Source: Pseudomonas lactis (GTDB taxonomy: Bacteria > Pseudomonadota > Gammaproteobacteria > Pseudomonadales > Pseudomonadaceae). From it: a stretch of DNA of 64,000 nt. Location of the stretch: NCBI RefSeq assembly GCF_001439845.1, contig NZ_JYLO01000007.1, positions 248,001-312,000 on the forward strand, read 5' to 3'. Made by a program: the position numbers and the translations under genes. Below the pieces are notes generated by a model. It was not told the DNA's origin. It did not search any database and was given only the letters and a program-made list of their open reading frames with translations. This document shows, piece by piece, positions 41,501-51,117 of this stretch (its first letter is position 1; every line of letters starts with the position of its first letter).

Positions 41501-41875
41501 TCACTTGGGCTGGAATGTCGCTAAGTACGCCAGGATATTTTCAATCTTCTCTTGGTCACTGATCCCCCAGAAGATCATCCGCGTGCCACTGACCACCGAC
41601 TTCGGGTCTTCAATGTAGGCCGCCAGTTTTTCCCGCGTCCACACCACGCCCGAGTTCTTCATCGCATCCGAATACTGGTAGTCCGTGGTGGTACCGGCAG
41701 GCCGGCCAATGATGCCGTTCAGTTCCGGGCCAAAACCACCCCGCGCACCCTCACCAATGCTGTGGCAGCCGCCGCAGGTCTTGGAGAAGAGTTTGCCGCC
41801 CGCCTCGGCGTCGCCCGCAGCGAGCGCGGGGGCAGCGATAACGGTGAGGGCGAGGGTCAATAACACATACTTCAT
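41501..41875 (-). CDS. Class I c-type cytochrome (periplasmic)
   Basis: A 124-residue exported monoheme cytochrome c. The signal peptide (1-19) ends APALAAG. The heme motif is CGGCH (about 34-38) and the distal Met ligand is probably in GTRMIFWGI (about 98). The overall size and the GPELNGIIGRPAG segment match small soluble c550-type electron carriers. Partner enzyme unknown. It has its own start context GGGAGACCTGA and sits beside a VOC-family gene in the same direction. Confidence 0.92.
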   Translation of the reverse strand: MKYVLLTLALTVIAAPALAAGDAEAGGKLFSKTCGGCHSIGEGARGGFGPELNGIIGRPAGTTTDYQYSDAMKNSGVVWTREKLAAYIEDPKSVVSGTRMIFWGISDQEKIENILAYLATFQPK

Positions 41876-41905
41876 TCAGGTCTCCCTATCGGCTGTTGCC
41901 GTGGA

Positions 41906-42337
41906 TTATGCCTGTTCGACCGGCCTTTCCCCCAGCCGCTGCACCAGACGCACCAGATAACCGTCCGGGTCTTGCACGATGAACTGGCGCTGCCCGGCCT
42001 CCACGTCACCGGCTCGGTACCAGGCATCTTCAACATCGCGGAACAATGGCCAGCCAATGTGCGCCAACCGTTGCAGGATAGGCGTCACGGCGGGCACATC
42101 GATTTGCAGGTTGATGCCGCGCCCGAACGGTGGCTGCAACGGTGCGGTCAGCCACTGGCCGGCGTCGGGGTCGTATTGTTCGAGCATGATTTGCGCGCCG
42201 TTAAGGTCAAGGTAGGCAAAGCCTTCTTCAGCGCGCTGGTAGGCGATGGTGAAGCCTAACTGTTCGACCCAGAACGCCAGGCTGACACTGAGGCGAGTGA
42301 CGATCAGTTCCGGCACGAGCGGGTTACGGTTAAACAT
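41906..42337 (-). CDS. VOC-family protein (glyoxalase/bleomycin-resistance fold)
   Basis: A 143-residue protein with two beta-alpha-beta-beta-beta modules typical of the vicinal oxygen chelate superfamily: PLVPELIVTRLSVSLAFWVE first, and a second module ending RQFIVQDPDGYLVRLVQ. The closest pattern is the bleomycin-binding/dioxygenase-like branch. Resistance or metabolic function cannot be decided. The ribosome site AAGGAATGCC precedes the ATG. Confidence 0.88.
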   Translation of the reverse strand: MFNRNPLVPELIVTRLSVSLAFWVEQLGFTIAYQRAEEGFAYLDLNGAQIMLEQYDPDAGQWLTAPLQPPFGRGINLQIDVPAVTPILQRLAHIGWPLFRDVEDAWYRAGDVEAGQRQFIVQDPDGYLVRLVQRLGERPVEQA

Positions 42338-42500
42338 GGCATTCCTTGGGACGGCGGGGTGGCGTTCACCTTAACGGATTGTCGTGCCATGGCTCACAAG
42401 CAGTCAAACGACCACCCATCGATTAAAAAACATCCAATCGAACCTATCCGGCCACCTTCCACTCCACCTTACTGAACCCCCTGATGGTGGAGTAAGGATC

Positions 42501-42863
42501 ATGGCTCAGCCATCGATTTTGGTATTGGAAGACGACGAGATCATTCGGGCGTTGATGGTAGATGTGCTGGAAGACTTTGGTGCGGTGGTGACATCGTTTG
42601 CATCGGCAGACGAAGGGATGATTTACCTGGAGCGCGGCGATGACCCGGTGGATTTGATTGTCAGTGATATTCAAATGCCCGGCTTGCTCAATGGTTATGA
42701 CTTGAGCCGTGTGGTCGCCCACCGCTGGCCTGAAGTACAAGTAGTGCTGACCTCAGGTAATACGAAAATCGCCGCCGAGTTGGGCAGTTCCGTGCGGTTT
42801 CTGCCCAAGCCCTGGAGTACCGACCACTTGCTTGAGTGCGTGCAGACAGCATTGACGCACTAG
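42501..42863 (+). CDS. Single-domain response regulator (receiver only)
   Basis: A 120-residue CheY-like receiver with no output domain. It starts at the ATG at 42501 (RBS TAAGGATC). Acidic pocket DDE is at 11-13. The phospho-acceptor aspartate lies in LIVSDIQMPG (about D55), the conserved Thr/Ser in VLTSGN (about 85) and the Lys in FLPKPWS (about 102). It lies 212 bp upstream of bphO and could serve the BphP histidine kinase, but the gap and intervening promoter make that only a possibility. Confidence 0.92.
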   Translation: MAQPSILVLEDDEIIRALMVDVLEDFGAVVTSFASADEGMIYLERGDDPVDLIVSDIQMPGLLNGYDLSRVVAHRWPEVQVVLTSGNTKIAAELGSSVRFLPKPWSTDHLLECVQTALTH

Positions 42864-43075
42864 GGCCTGCCCCTGCATTGATAGCAGCGCGATATCATTT
42901 CAACCGAACTTGAGGGCCAGTTCTGCGGTCATGTAAGGTGCAGGGAGCGACTTTTCTGATCCGCTGGTCAGCCTTTTCGCTTCTGCGTTCAGCTGACGAC
43001 AATGAGTTGTGTAGAATCGTCGCCCATTTTCACGCGTCATTCATGGCCGACAGGCCCACAGTTCGAGCTCATTGA

Positions 43076-43690
43076 ATGCATTCACAGGCCCATGACGTTA
43101 GTGCGCCCTCCTTGTTGGAAACGTTGCGCACGGGCACGGGCCTGCTGCATGTAGCGTTGGAACAGCGCCTGCCGTTTTTTTCCGAGCGCCTGGATGCCCA
43201 GTGGTATCGGCGCCTGCTGCAAGCGTACTACGGCTTTTATCAGCCGATGGAAGCGGCGCTGTATGACAGCGGTTTGATTCCCGATGGATATGAGCCTGTG
43301 TTGCGTGTGAAAACGCCAACACTGGTCCATGACCTGCACGCACTCGGCCTGACTGACCACGCCATCCATGCCCTGCCTCGCTGTGCCCAACTCCCCGTAT
43401 TAGACACGCCGGCTGCGTGTCTCGGCGCCCTGTATGTGTTGGAAGGCGCCACCCTGGGTGGCCAAGTGCTGCGCCGGGAAATGGCCCTGCGCCTGGATGT
43501 GAACGCCGACAACGGCGGTGCCTTTCTCAATGTATACGGCGCCGAGACCGGACGGCGCTGGAAAGATTTCCTCGATTATCTGAGCCGCCAGCCACTGGAT
43601 ACAGATGCCGCCGCGCGCGCGGTGATGGCGGCCCGTTCGACATTCAGCGGCTTTGAGCAATGGCTCGACAGCCAGGAGGTATTGCTATGA
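43076..43690 (+). CDS. bphO: Heme oxygenase BphO (biliverdin-forming)
   Basis: Opens heme to biliverdin, the chromophore of the phytochrome encoded next. The 204 residues fit the bacterial HO family. The proximal heme-ligand histidine is probably H25 in TGLLHVALEQRLPFF, and the distal helix contains YVLEGATLGGQVL with the Gly-rich kink. Its stop overlaps the bphP start as ATGA, ensuring linked synthesis of enzyme and photoreceptor. Confidence 0.94.
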   Translation: MHSQAHDVSAPSLLETLRTGTGLLHVALEQRLPFFSERLDAQWYRRLLQAYYGFYQPMEAALYDSGLIPDGYEPVLRVKTPTLVHDLHALGLTDHAIHALPRCAQLPVLDTPAACLGALYVLEGATLGGQVLRREMALRLDVNADNGGAFLNVYGAETGRRWKDFLDYLSRQPLDTDAAARAVMAARSTFSGFEQWLDSQEVLL

Positions 43691-45915
43691 AACCCGAAGA
43701 TTTTGAAGAGCTGCTTGCCAACTGCGCCGACGAACCCATTCGTTTTCCGGGGGCCATCCAGCCCCACGGCGTGCTGCTGACTTTGTCGGAACCTGGCCTG
43801 AACATTATTCAGGTAAGTGCCAACGTCGGTACGTTGTTCGGCCACGCCCCCGAGGCGCTGTTGGATCAACCGTTGCACAGATTGATTGGCGAGGAGTACG
43901 CCCAGGCCGTGCAAACCATGGCCGAGGACAGCGCATTCCTGGACTCGCCGCCCCTGCTTATCACCTTCAAAGGTGAGCAGTTCGAAGGCCTGTTGCATCG
44001 CCACCAAGGCGTGTTGGTGCTGGAATTCGAACCCCGGCTCAAGGATTTCAAACCCCGTGCGCACAATGGTCGCACCAGCGACCTGGGCAAAATGCTGCAC
44101 CGCCTGCAATCGGCAAAGACCTTGCAGGCGCTCTACACCATCAGCGTCAACGAAATCCAGGCCATGACCGGTTATGACCGGGTGCTCATCTATCGCTTCG
44201 AAGAAGAAGGCCATGGCCAGGTGATCGCCGAAGCTTCGGCGCCATCCATGGAGTTGTTCAACGGGCTGTTCTTCCCCGCGTCCGACATCCCCGAACAGGC
44301 TCGCGAGCTGTACCGCACCAACTGGCTACGCATCATCCCGAATGCGTCCTACGAACCGGTACCGCTGCTGCCCAAATTGCGCCCGGACACGGGCCAGCCC
44401 CTGGACCTGAGCTTCGCTACCCTGCGCAGCGTGTCGCCGATTCACTGCCAGTACATGCAGAACATGGGCGTGTTGTCGTCCATGAGTATTTCGTTGATGA
44501 AGGGCGACAAACTCTGGGGCCTGATCAGCTGCGGCAACCGCGAGCCACTGCTGGTGCCTAACGATTTGCGCATGGCCTGCCAGACCATAGGCCAGGTGCT
44601 GTCATTGCAGATCAGTGCCATGGAGGCCCTGGAGCTGACCCGCCAGCGCGACGAGAAAGTCCAAGCGCTGGCGCTGCTGGACCTGGCGATGAAAGCCTCT
44701 GCCAATAACGTCTTCGACGGCCTGGCCCAACAAGGCCGAATGCTGATGGACCTGACCCTCTCCGGCGGCGTGGCGATCATCGAAGATAAACAACTGCACC
44801 GCTACGGCAATTGCCCGGAACCGGCGCAGATACGCGCGCTGCACAAGTGGTTGCAGGCCAACGGTGAACCGGTATTTTCCAGCCATAACCTGGCCTCGGT
44901 TTATCCGCCTGCCGCCGAGTATCAGGGCGTGGCCAGCGGCGTGCTTGCCATGAGCTTGCCCAAGCCTGTGGATAACGGCGTGTTGTGGTTTCGCCCGGAA
45001 GTCAAAGAGAACATCCACTGGAGTGGCGACCCGAACAAGCCGCTGAACCTGGAAACATCCGACGCGGGCATGCGCCTTCGCCCACGCACCTCGTTTGAAA
45101 TCTGGAAAGTGGAAATGGCTGGTATCTCCACCAAGTGGAGCCATGGCGACCTGTTTGCCGCCAACGATTTGCGCCGCTCGGCCCTGGAGAACGATCTGTC
45201 CCGGCAGGTGCTGCGCGAGCAACAAGCGGTACGGGCGCGGGACGAACTGGTGGCGGTGGTTTCTCACGACCTGCGTAACCCGATGACGGTCATCTCCATG
45301 CTGTGCGGCATGATGCAAAAAGCCTTCAGCTCCGATGGCCCACACACCTCACGCCGTATCTCTTCCGCGATCGACACCATGCAACAGGCCGCCGGGCGCA
45401 TGAATGTGTTGCTGGAAGACTTGCTCGACACCTCGAAGATCGAGGCCGGGCGCTATGTGGTCAAGCCGGTGGCGCTGGACGTCAGCCAGATCTTTGAAGA
45501 GGCGTATTCGTTGCTGGCCCCACTGGCCTCGGAAAAAGGCATCGACCTGTCGTTCAATGTCGAGCCCGGCCTGCAGATCAAGGCCGACCCGGAGCGCTTG
45601 TTCCAGGTGCTGTCGAACCTGATCGGCAATGCGATCAAGTTCACCCCTCGCCAAGGCAACATCGGCATCAGCGCCATGAGCAACGGTGAGGAGATTGTAT
45701 TTTCGGTGCGCGACTCCGGTGAAGGCATTGCGCCGGACGATTTGCCCCATGTGTTCGATCGCTATTGGACCCAGACTGAAAACAACCCCACCGGTAGCGG
45801 GCTGGGGCTGTATATCAGCCAGGGGATTGTCCAGGCCCATGGTGGGCGCATCGAGGCCGAAAGTGAGTTGGGGTGCGGTAGTGAGTTCAGGTTTACGGTG
45901 CCAAAGCCCGCCTGA
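43687..45915 (+). CDS. bphP: Bacteriophytochrome histidine kinase BphP
   Basis: Red/far-red photoreceptor with a biliverdin chromophore. The 742-residue protein has the classical PAS-GAF-PHY-kinase layout. The N-terminal chromophore-binding cysteine C12 precedes ADEPIRFPGAIQPHG. The GAF domain contains FFPASDIPEQAR, with the conserved D200. PHY spans about 320-500. The kinase core has the phospho-histidine H527 in VSHDLRNPM, the N-box LIGNAIKFTP, and G-boxes DSGEGIAPDD and GSGLGLYIS. All key residues are present, so it should be a functional light-regulated kinase. No output regulator follows it directly. Confidence 0.96.
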   Translation: MKPEDFEELLANCADEPIRFPGAIQPHGVLLTLSEPGLNIIQVSANVGTLFGHAPEALLDQPLHRLIGEEYAQAVQTMAEDSAFLDSPPLLITFKGEQFEGLLHRHQGVLVLEFEPRLKDFKPRAHNGRTSDLGKMLHRLQSAKTLQALYTISVNEIQAMTGYDRVLIYRFEEEGHGQVIAEASAPSMELFNGLFFPASDIPEQARELYRTNWLRIIPNASYEPVPLLPKLRPDTGQPLDLSFATLRSVSPIHCQYMQNMGVLSSMSISLMKGDKLWGLISCGNREPLLVPNDLRMACQTIGQVLSLQISAMEALELTRQRDEKVQALALLDLAMKASANNVFDGLAQQGRMLMDLTLSGGVAIIEDKQLHRYGNCPEPAQIRALHKWLQANGEPVFSSHNLASVYPPAAEYQGVASGVLAMSLPKPVDNGVLWFRPEVKENIHWSGDPNKPLNLETSDAGMRLRPRTSFEIWKVEMAGISTKWSHGDLFAANDLRRSALENDLSRQVLREQQAVRARDELVAVVSHDLRNPMTVISMLCGMMQKAFSSDGPHTSRRISSAIDTMQQAAGRMNVLLEDLLDTSKIEAGRYVVKPVALDVSQIFEEAYSLLAPLASEKGIDLSFNVEPGLQIKADPERLFQVLSNLIGNAIKFTPRQGNIGISAMSNGEEIVFSVRDSGEGIAPDDLPHVFDRYWTQTENNPTGSGLGLYISQGIVQAHGGRIEAESELGCGSEFRFTVPKPA

Positions 45916-46053
45916 AACGCGACCTCTCTCTAAACCCAACATGCGGATACCTTTGGCCGGGAACGAACAATCCGGCCAATGCCACTGAAACAGTGCGCAC
46001 TCAAAGGGAGTATTGATGCGGAAACAATCCTCCATTTGAGTAAGGGGTTCACC

Positions 46054-46215
46054 ATGATCATCAGCCACGCCTTTTACACCTATTACGCCCACCAAAACGC
46101 GCAAACCCAGCAGGCGGTCGTCAAGCCTTCACCCCACACAAACAGCCAGACCGAACCGCCACCGCGGCCAAGGCGCCCCTCCATGGACGCCCTCGGACAG
46201 GGCCGACTGACCTGA
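46054..46215 (+). CDS. Small hypothetical protein (53 aa)
   Basis: The ATG at 46054 has a good ribosome site (GTAAGGGGTTCACC). The product is MIISHAFYTYYAHQ followed by a polar, Pro-rich tail with RPRRPSMDALGQGRL. No family is recognised and no membrane segment is seen. It lies alone between bphP and the PhoD-like gene. It may be a real small protein or a chance frame. Confidence 0.4.
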   Translation: MIISHAFYTYYAHQNAQTQQAVVKPSPHTNSQTEPPPRPRRPSMDALGQGRLT

Positions 46216-46303
46216 CTAACATCCGACGCTGCACTGCGTTGACAAAACACCGACATCCACTGCGCTACTCTTTACGATCTATTTCGTGTGAGCCACTCCG
46301 TCG

Positions 46304-48205
46304 ATGCTTCAACCCGACACTTTGCCCGCGGTCATTGCGGGCCCCCTCCTAAGGCGCCTGGAGCCGCAGCGCCTGGTTATCTGGTTGGTGGGCAGCCGTA
46401 CGCTGCCAATGTCCTTGACGCTGCAATTACCCTCGGGCGAGGCGCTGGATATCCTGCTCGATGCGACGCACTGTCAAGTCGTACCCGTAGGGCGCCATGC
46501 CTTTATCCACCTGATCGACGTAGCCCTGAGCCACGCCCTGCCGCAGGACGAAATCATCGGTTACGACCTGTTGATCGACGGCCTCGGCATTGCACAGTGG
46601 GCACCGCACTTGCTGTATGGCGACGCGACTACGCCAAGCTTCGTGCTGCATAGCCGCATCCATCACTTGGTGCATGGCTCGTGCCGCAAACCCCACCACC
46701 GTGCCGACGAAGGCTTGCTGTGTGTCGACCGTCTGTTGGCGGACGCCCGCACACCGCTCGAACGCCCAGCCTTGTTGATGATGAATGGCGACCAGATCTA
46801 CGCCGACGACGTCGCAGGGCCCATGCTGCGGGCCATTCATGGGCTGATTACGCGCCTGGGCCTGTTCGATGAGTACCTGGAGGGCGCGGTGGTGAGCGAC
46901 AGCCCCAGCCTTTATGGGCATCGCGCCAGCTACTACCACCGGGCCGACCTGCTTCCCGCACTGGACAGTAACGAGACCTTGCGCGAACGCTTTTTCGGCG
47001 GCGTGAAGAAACCAATCTTCACCAGCAGCACCGCCGACAATCACCTGGTGACCTTTGCCGAAGTGATCGCCATGTACCTGCTGGCCTGGTCGCCGACACC
47101 CTGGACGCTGATCACACCAGAACCGCCGCCGCTGAGTGCGCAAGAGCAACAACGCTACGCCCGCGAACAGGTTCATATCGATCAGTTCCGCGACGGCCTG
47201 CCTGGGGTAGCACGGGTGTTCGCGCACCTGTCGACGCTGATGATGTTCGACGATCACGACATCACTGACGACTGGAACCTCAGCGCCCAGTGGGAAGAAA
47301 CCGCCTACGGCCATCCCTTCTCCAAGCGCATCATCGGCAATGCCTTGCTGGCGTATCTGCTATGCCAAGGCTGGGGCAACCAGCCCCAGGTATTTGGCGA
47401 ACTGCTGGGTCAAACCCAGGCACTGACCGGCCAGGTACAGGCCAATCATCTCGACGCGACGGCGCAAGACGCGTTGCTGGAGGCCTTGCTGAAATTCCAG
47501 CAGTGGCACTACGTATTGCCCACCACCCCGGCGCTGGTGGTACTCGACACCCGCACTCGACGCTGGCGCAGCGAGTTCACCCTCAAGCAACCTTCCGGCC
47601 TGCTGGACTGGGAAGCCTTGAGCGAACTGCAACAAGCCCTGATGGACCACCCATCCGCCATCATTGTCTCGCCCGCGCCGGTCTTTGGCGTCAAGCTGAT
47701 CGAGACGGTGCAAAAGGTCTTCAGTTGGTGTGGCTTCCCACTGCTGGTGGACGCCGAAAACTGGATGGCTCACCGCGGCGCCGCCCAAGTGATTTTGAAT
47801 ATCTTCCGCCACTCACGCACGCCGGGTAACTACGTGATCCTCTCCGGCGATGTGCATTACTCGTTTGTCTACCAAGTGCTGATCCGCCACCGCAACGGCG
47901 GCCCCAAGATCTGGCAAATCACCAGCAGCGGCATCAAGAACGAGTTCCCGCCGCGCTTGCTGGAATGGTTCGACCGCCTCAACCGCTGGCTCTACTCCCC
48001 GCGTTCGCCGCTCAACTGGTTTACCCGCCGGCGCACCATGCAGGTGGTGCCCTATATTCCCGAGCACGCCGAAGCGGGCGAACGGCTGTGGAACTCGGCA
48101 GGCATTGGCCAGGTGTTTTTCAATGAGCAGGGCCAACCGCAGGCCATTTACCAGCACAACGCGGATGGAAGGCCTCGGACAAAGATGATGGCGCCAGAAA
48201 AATAG
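46304..48205 (+). CDS. PhoD-like metallophosphatase family protein
   Basis: A 633-residue protein with the PhoD-like metallophosphoesterase fold. Metal-site motifs are visible as HGSCRKPHH (about 124-132), LLMMNGDQIYADD (about 157-169), MFDDHDITDDWN (about 314-325) and ILSGDVHYSFVYQV (about 513-526). No Tat or Sec signal peptide is present, unlike secreted PhoD, so a cytoplasmic role is likely. An N-terminal beta-rich segment (1-120) precedes the catalytic core. The substrate is unknown. It is a single gene between bphP and a diguanylate cyclase. Confidence 0.87.
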   Translation: MLQPDTLPAVIAGPLLRRLEPQRLVIWLVGSRTLPMSLTLQLPSGEALDILLDATHCQVVPVGRHAFIHLIDVALSHALPQDEIIGYDLLIDGLGIAQWAPHLLYGDATTPSFVLHSRIHHLVHGSCRKPHHRADEGLLCVDRLLADARTPLERPALLMMNGDQIYADDVAGPMLRAIHGLITRLGLFDEYLEGAVVSDSPSLYGHRASYYHRADLLPALDSNETLRERFFGGVKKPIFTSSTADNHLVTFAEVIAMYLLAWSPTPWTLITPEPPPLSAQEQQRYAREQVHIDQFRDGLPGVARVFAHLSTLMMFDDHDITDDWNLSAQWEETAYGHPFSKRIIGNALLAYLLCQGWGNQPQVFGELLGQTQALTGQVQANHLDATAQDALLEALLKFQQWHYVLPTTPALVVLDTRTRRWRSEFTLKQPSGLLDWEALSELQQALMDHPSAIIVSPAPVFGVKLIETVQKVFSWCGFPLLVDAENWMAHRGAAQVILNIFRHSRTPGNYVILSGDVHYSFVYQVLIRHRNGGPKIWQITSSGIKNEFPPRLLEWFDRLNRWLYSPRSPLNWFTRRRTMQVVPYIPEHAEAGERLWNSAGIGQVFFNEQGQPQAIYQHNADGRPRTKMMAPEK

Positions 48206-48340
48206 CGTTTCGCCACTCGTCAAAAGCAGCACACCTGCCCTATTCAAAGCGCGCAAGCGCCGATGTACAGTAGCGCCAGCCACGGAGTATCGGCGTCAAC
48301 CATGACTGGCCTTGGGCGCCAGCCCCCGCAGGAAGCGCAG

Positions 48341-49354
48341 ATGGACGATACATCCGGCAAAGAACCGCTACGCAATGAGGTGTCCGACCTTAACGTCGAC
48401 CTGTTGCACGCCATCATGGAACTGGTCAGTGATGGCATCTGGGACTGGAACGCCAATACCGGCTTCGTCTACCGCAATCCCGGCTGGTACGAAATGCTTG
48501 GCTACTCCCACCACTCCCTGGAAAACAGCGTGTTCACTTGGGAGAACGTGATCCACCCCGAGGATTACCCCCGCGTGATGGCGGTGTTTGATGACTACAT
48601 CTGCCAACGCGCCGCTCATTACCGGGCCGAATACCGTTGCCGAAAAGAAGACGGTACGTACCTCTGGATCGAGGACCGTGGCTACGTCATTGCCCGTAAC
48701 CCCGACGGTTCAGTGGCGCGCATGGTCGGCGCACACCGCGATATTCATACGCGCAAATGCTCCATCGAACAGTTGCAAAAACGCAACCAGTCTCTGGAAG
48801 CGCTGGTCGCAGAGCGCACCCTTGAGTTGTCGCGCGTCAACCAGCAACTGCAATTGCAGCTGGACGAAAACCGCTCCCTGGCCGAGCGCGACGCCCTGAC
48901 GCGCATCGCCAACCGGTACCGCCTGGAAAAAGTGCTGCTGGAGGAATGCGACCGCGCCGAGCGCTTCCGCCTGCCCCTGGCACTGGTGGCCATGGATGTC
49001 GATGACTTCAAGCCCATCAATGACCAATACGGCCACGGCGTCGGCGACCAGACGCTGATACGGGTAGTGGAACACCTGGAAGCCTGCGTACGTAAAAGCG
49101 ACTTGCTCGCGCGCTGGGGCGGCGATGAATTTATGGTGGTGCTGCCCAAAAGCAACCTGGACACGGCCAAAGAGCTGGCCGAAAGGATTCGCCATAAAAT
49201 CAAGGCGGCGGCCCCCTTGGGCGCGTTGAACGTTACCCTGAGCCTGGGCGTAGTAGAGCGGCGCATGGGGGAATCTCCGGCGGCGCTGATGGCGCGGGCC
49301 GATCAAGCCTTGTATCGGTCCAAGGCGGCGGGCAAGGATGGGGTGTCGGAATAG
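48341..49354 (+). CDS. PAS-GGDEF diguanylate cyclase
   Basis: Makes cyclic di-GMP. The start at 48341 (MDDTSGKEPL) is preferred for its AGGAAG ribosome site; in-frame ATGs at 48302 and 48263 would lengthen it by 13 or 26 residues. A PAS/PAC domain (about 20-140, DGIWDWNANTGFVYRNPGWY) and a coiled coil precede the GGDEF domain. The active site is intact (GGDEF 260-264 in ARWGGDEFM). An inhibitory RxxD site lies five residues upstream (R251-D254), so product inhibition is expected. No membrane segment is seen, so the sensor is cytoplasmic. Signal unknown. Confidence 0.95.
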   Translation: MDDTSGKEPLRNEVSDLNVDLLHAIMELVSDGIWDWNANTGFVYRNPGWYEMLGYSHHSLENSVFTWENVIHPEDYPRVMAVFDDYICQRAAHYRAEYRCRKEDGTYLWIEDRGYVIARNPDGSVARMVGAHRDIHTRKCSIEQLQKRNQSLEALVAERTLELSRVNQQLQLQLDENRSLAERDALTRIANRYRLEKVLLEECDRAERFRLPLALVAMDVDDFKPINDQYGHGVGDQTLIRVVEHLEACVRKSDLLARWGGDEFMVVLPKSNLDTAKELAERIRHKIKAAAPLGALNVTLSLGVVERRMGESPAALMARADQALYRSKAAGKDGVSE

Positions 49355-49464
49355 ACCGCAGCTCCTTCCAAGGTGGAATGACCCGGCAACTTTATTTCGT
49401 TTGCGGCAAGGCCAGGCGCGCGGCTTAGATAGCGCTGCGCCCACCACTGCCGAGTCCAAGAGTC

Positions 49465-50718
49465 ATGAGCCACGCTAGCATCAGCCAGTCGATTTCAATC
49501 GTTCACCCCATCAGCCTGAGCCACGGTAAAAACGCAGAAGTCTGGGACACGGCGGGTAAACGTTATATCGACTTTGTCGGCGGTATCGGCGTACTCAACC
49601 TGGGCCATTGCCACCCGGCCGTGGTGGCGGCCATATGCGAGCAAGCCACCCGGCTCACCCATTACGCGTTCAACGCCGCACCGCATACGCCCTACATCGA
49701 GTTGATGCAACGTCTCAGCGCTTTTATCCCGGTGGAATACCCGGTCAGCGGCATGCTCACCAACAGCGGCGCCGAGGCGGCCGAAAACGCCCTGAAGATC
49801 GCCCGTGGTGCCACCGGGCGCACGGCGGTGATCGCCTTTGACGGCGCTTTCCACGGGCGCACTCTGGCGACCCTCAACCTCAACGGCAAGGTCGCGCCCT
49901 ACAAGCAGAAGGTCGGTGTACTGCCCGGCCCTGTGTATCACCTGCCCTACCCCAGTACCGATAACGGCGTGACCTGCGCCGAAGCGCTGAAGGCTATGGA
50001 GCGTCTGTTCAGCGTTGAAATCGACGTAAACGACGTGGCGTGCTTCATCATCGAGCCGGTGCAGGGCGAAGGCGGTTTTCTCGCCCTGGACACTGAGTTC
50101 GCCCAGGCGCTGCGGCGCTTCTGCGACCAGCACAACATCCTGCTGATCATTGATGAAATCCAGTCGGGTTTTGGGCGCACCGGCCAGCGTTTCGCCTTCT
50201 CGCGCCTGGGCATCGAGCCGGACCTGCTGCTGCTCGGCAAAAGCATCGCCGGCGGCATGCCATTGGGGGCGGTGGTCGGGCGCAAGGCGCTGATGGACAA
50301 CCTGCCTAAAGGTGGGCTGGGCGGTACGTACTCGGGCAACCCCATCGCCTGTGCCGCGGCGCTAGCGACCCTTGAGGTGATGAGCGACGAACATCTGCAC
50401 GCGTGGGGCGCCGCGCAGGAAGCCGCGATTGTGGGCCGCTATCAAGCCTGGCGCGCACAGCAACTGTCGCCCTACCTGGGCCGCCTCACCGGTGTCGGCG
50501 CCATGCGAGGCATTGAACTGGCCCATGCCGACGGCACACCCGCCCCCAAGCAACTGGCGCAACTGCTGGAGCTGGCGCGAGAGGCCGGCTTGCTGCTGAT
50601 GCCCAGCGGCAAGTCGCGGCACATTGTGCGCTTGCTGGCACCGCTGACCATTGAACCCGCGGTGTTGGAGGAAGGCCTGGATATTCTCCAGGCGTGTCTC
50701 GAAGAACTGGACGAGTAA
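49465..50718 (+). CDS. Class III PLP aminotransferase (4-aminobutyrate/2-aminoadipate type)
   Basis: A 417-residue class III aminotransferase. PLP lysine K259 is in LLLGKSIAGGMPLG. The cofactor Asp is in LLIIDEIQSGFGRTG, and SGAEAAENALKIAR forms the phosphate pocket. The sequence resembles GABA and L-2-aminoadipate transaminases of Pseudomonas, but specificity within class III cannot be read here. It stands alone: no succinate-semialdehyde dehydrogenase or lysine-catabolic gene is adjacent. Confidence 0.9.
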   Translation: MSHASISQSISIVHPISLSHGKNAEVWDTAGKRYIDFVGGIGVLNLGHCHPAVVAAICEQATRLTHYAFNAAPHTPYIELMQRLSAFIPVEYPVSGMLTNSGAEAAENALKIARGATGRTAVIAFDGAFHGRTLATLNLNGKVAPYKQKVGVLPGPVYHLPYPSTDNGVTCAEALKAMERLFSVEIDVNDVACFIIEPVQGEGGFLALDTEFAQALRRFCDQHNILLIIDEIQSGFGRTGQRFAFSRLGIEPDLLLLGKSIAGGMPLGAVVGRKALMDNLPKGGLGGTYSGNPIACAAALATLEVMSDEHLHAWGAAQEAAIVGRYQAWRAQQLSPYLGRLTGVGAMRGIELAHADGTPAPKQLAQLLELAREAGLLLMPSGKSRHIVRLLAPLTIEPAVLEEGLDILQACLEELDE

Positions 50719-50815
50719 AATGTATCAACAGGTTTGACGCTGCTCCACTCAGTCGTTGAGCTTGTTCGTGAAGTCCGGGCGAGGTGGATGACCGTTGATA
50801 AGATTCCCGTTGTGG

Positions 50816-50840
50816 ATATGTACGTATTTCTGTACGTTAA
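50816..50840 (+). promoter_or_regulatory. Predicted YefM-YoeB operator
   Basis: Two TGTAC cores, each followed by G, begin at 50819 and 50831, exactly 12 bp apart. The first lies in the longer near-palindrome ATATGTACGTAT. In E. coli the yefM-yoeB operator has a long and a short palindrome with TGTACA cores, also 12 bp centre to centre. It lies 23 bp before the yefM start. Confidence 0.7.
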
Positions 50841-50862
50841 ACCCACCCAACAAGGAGTTCCC

Positions 50863-51117
50863 ATGGAAACTATCAACTACACCAACGCCCGAGCCCATCT
50901 GTCCGAAACGATGGACCGCGTCAACGATGATCACGTCCCACTTCTACTGACTCGACAAAAAGGCGAGCCCGTGGTGATGATCTCGTTATCAGAGTTCAAT
51001 GCTCTGGAAGAGACGGCTTACCTGCTGCGCTCACCTAAAAATGCCGAACGTCTCATTAACTCAGTCAACAGCTTACGAGCAGGCAAAGCCAAGCCAAGGC
51101 GGTTGATTGAAGAATGA
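50863..51117 (+). CDS. yefM: YefM antitoxin
   Basis: Antitoxin and autorepressor of the YoeB toxin. The 84 residues start at the ATG at 50863 behind AAGGAG. The N-terminal Phd/YefM DNA-binding domain contains INYTNARAHLSETMDRV and PVVMISLSEFNALEETAYLL. The C-terminal flexible part (about 60-84) neutralises the toxin. It overlaps yoeB by 4 bp (ATGA), the usual coupling. Confidence 0.95.
   Translation: METINYTNARAHLSETMDRVNDDHVPLLLTRQKGEPVVMISLSEFNALEETAYLLRSPKNAERLINSVNSLRAGKAKPRRLIEE

Noticed and set aside
49465..50718. Assignment as GABA transaminase gabT
   Set aside because: The class III fold is clear but no gabD neighbour or specificity residue supports GABA over 2-aminoadipate or other amines.
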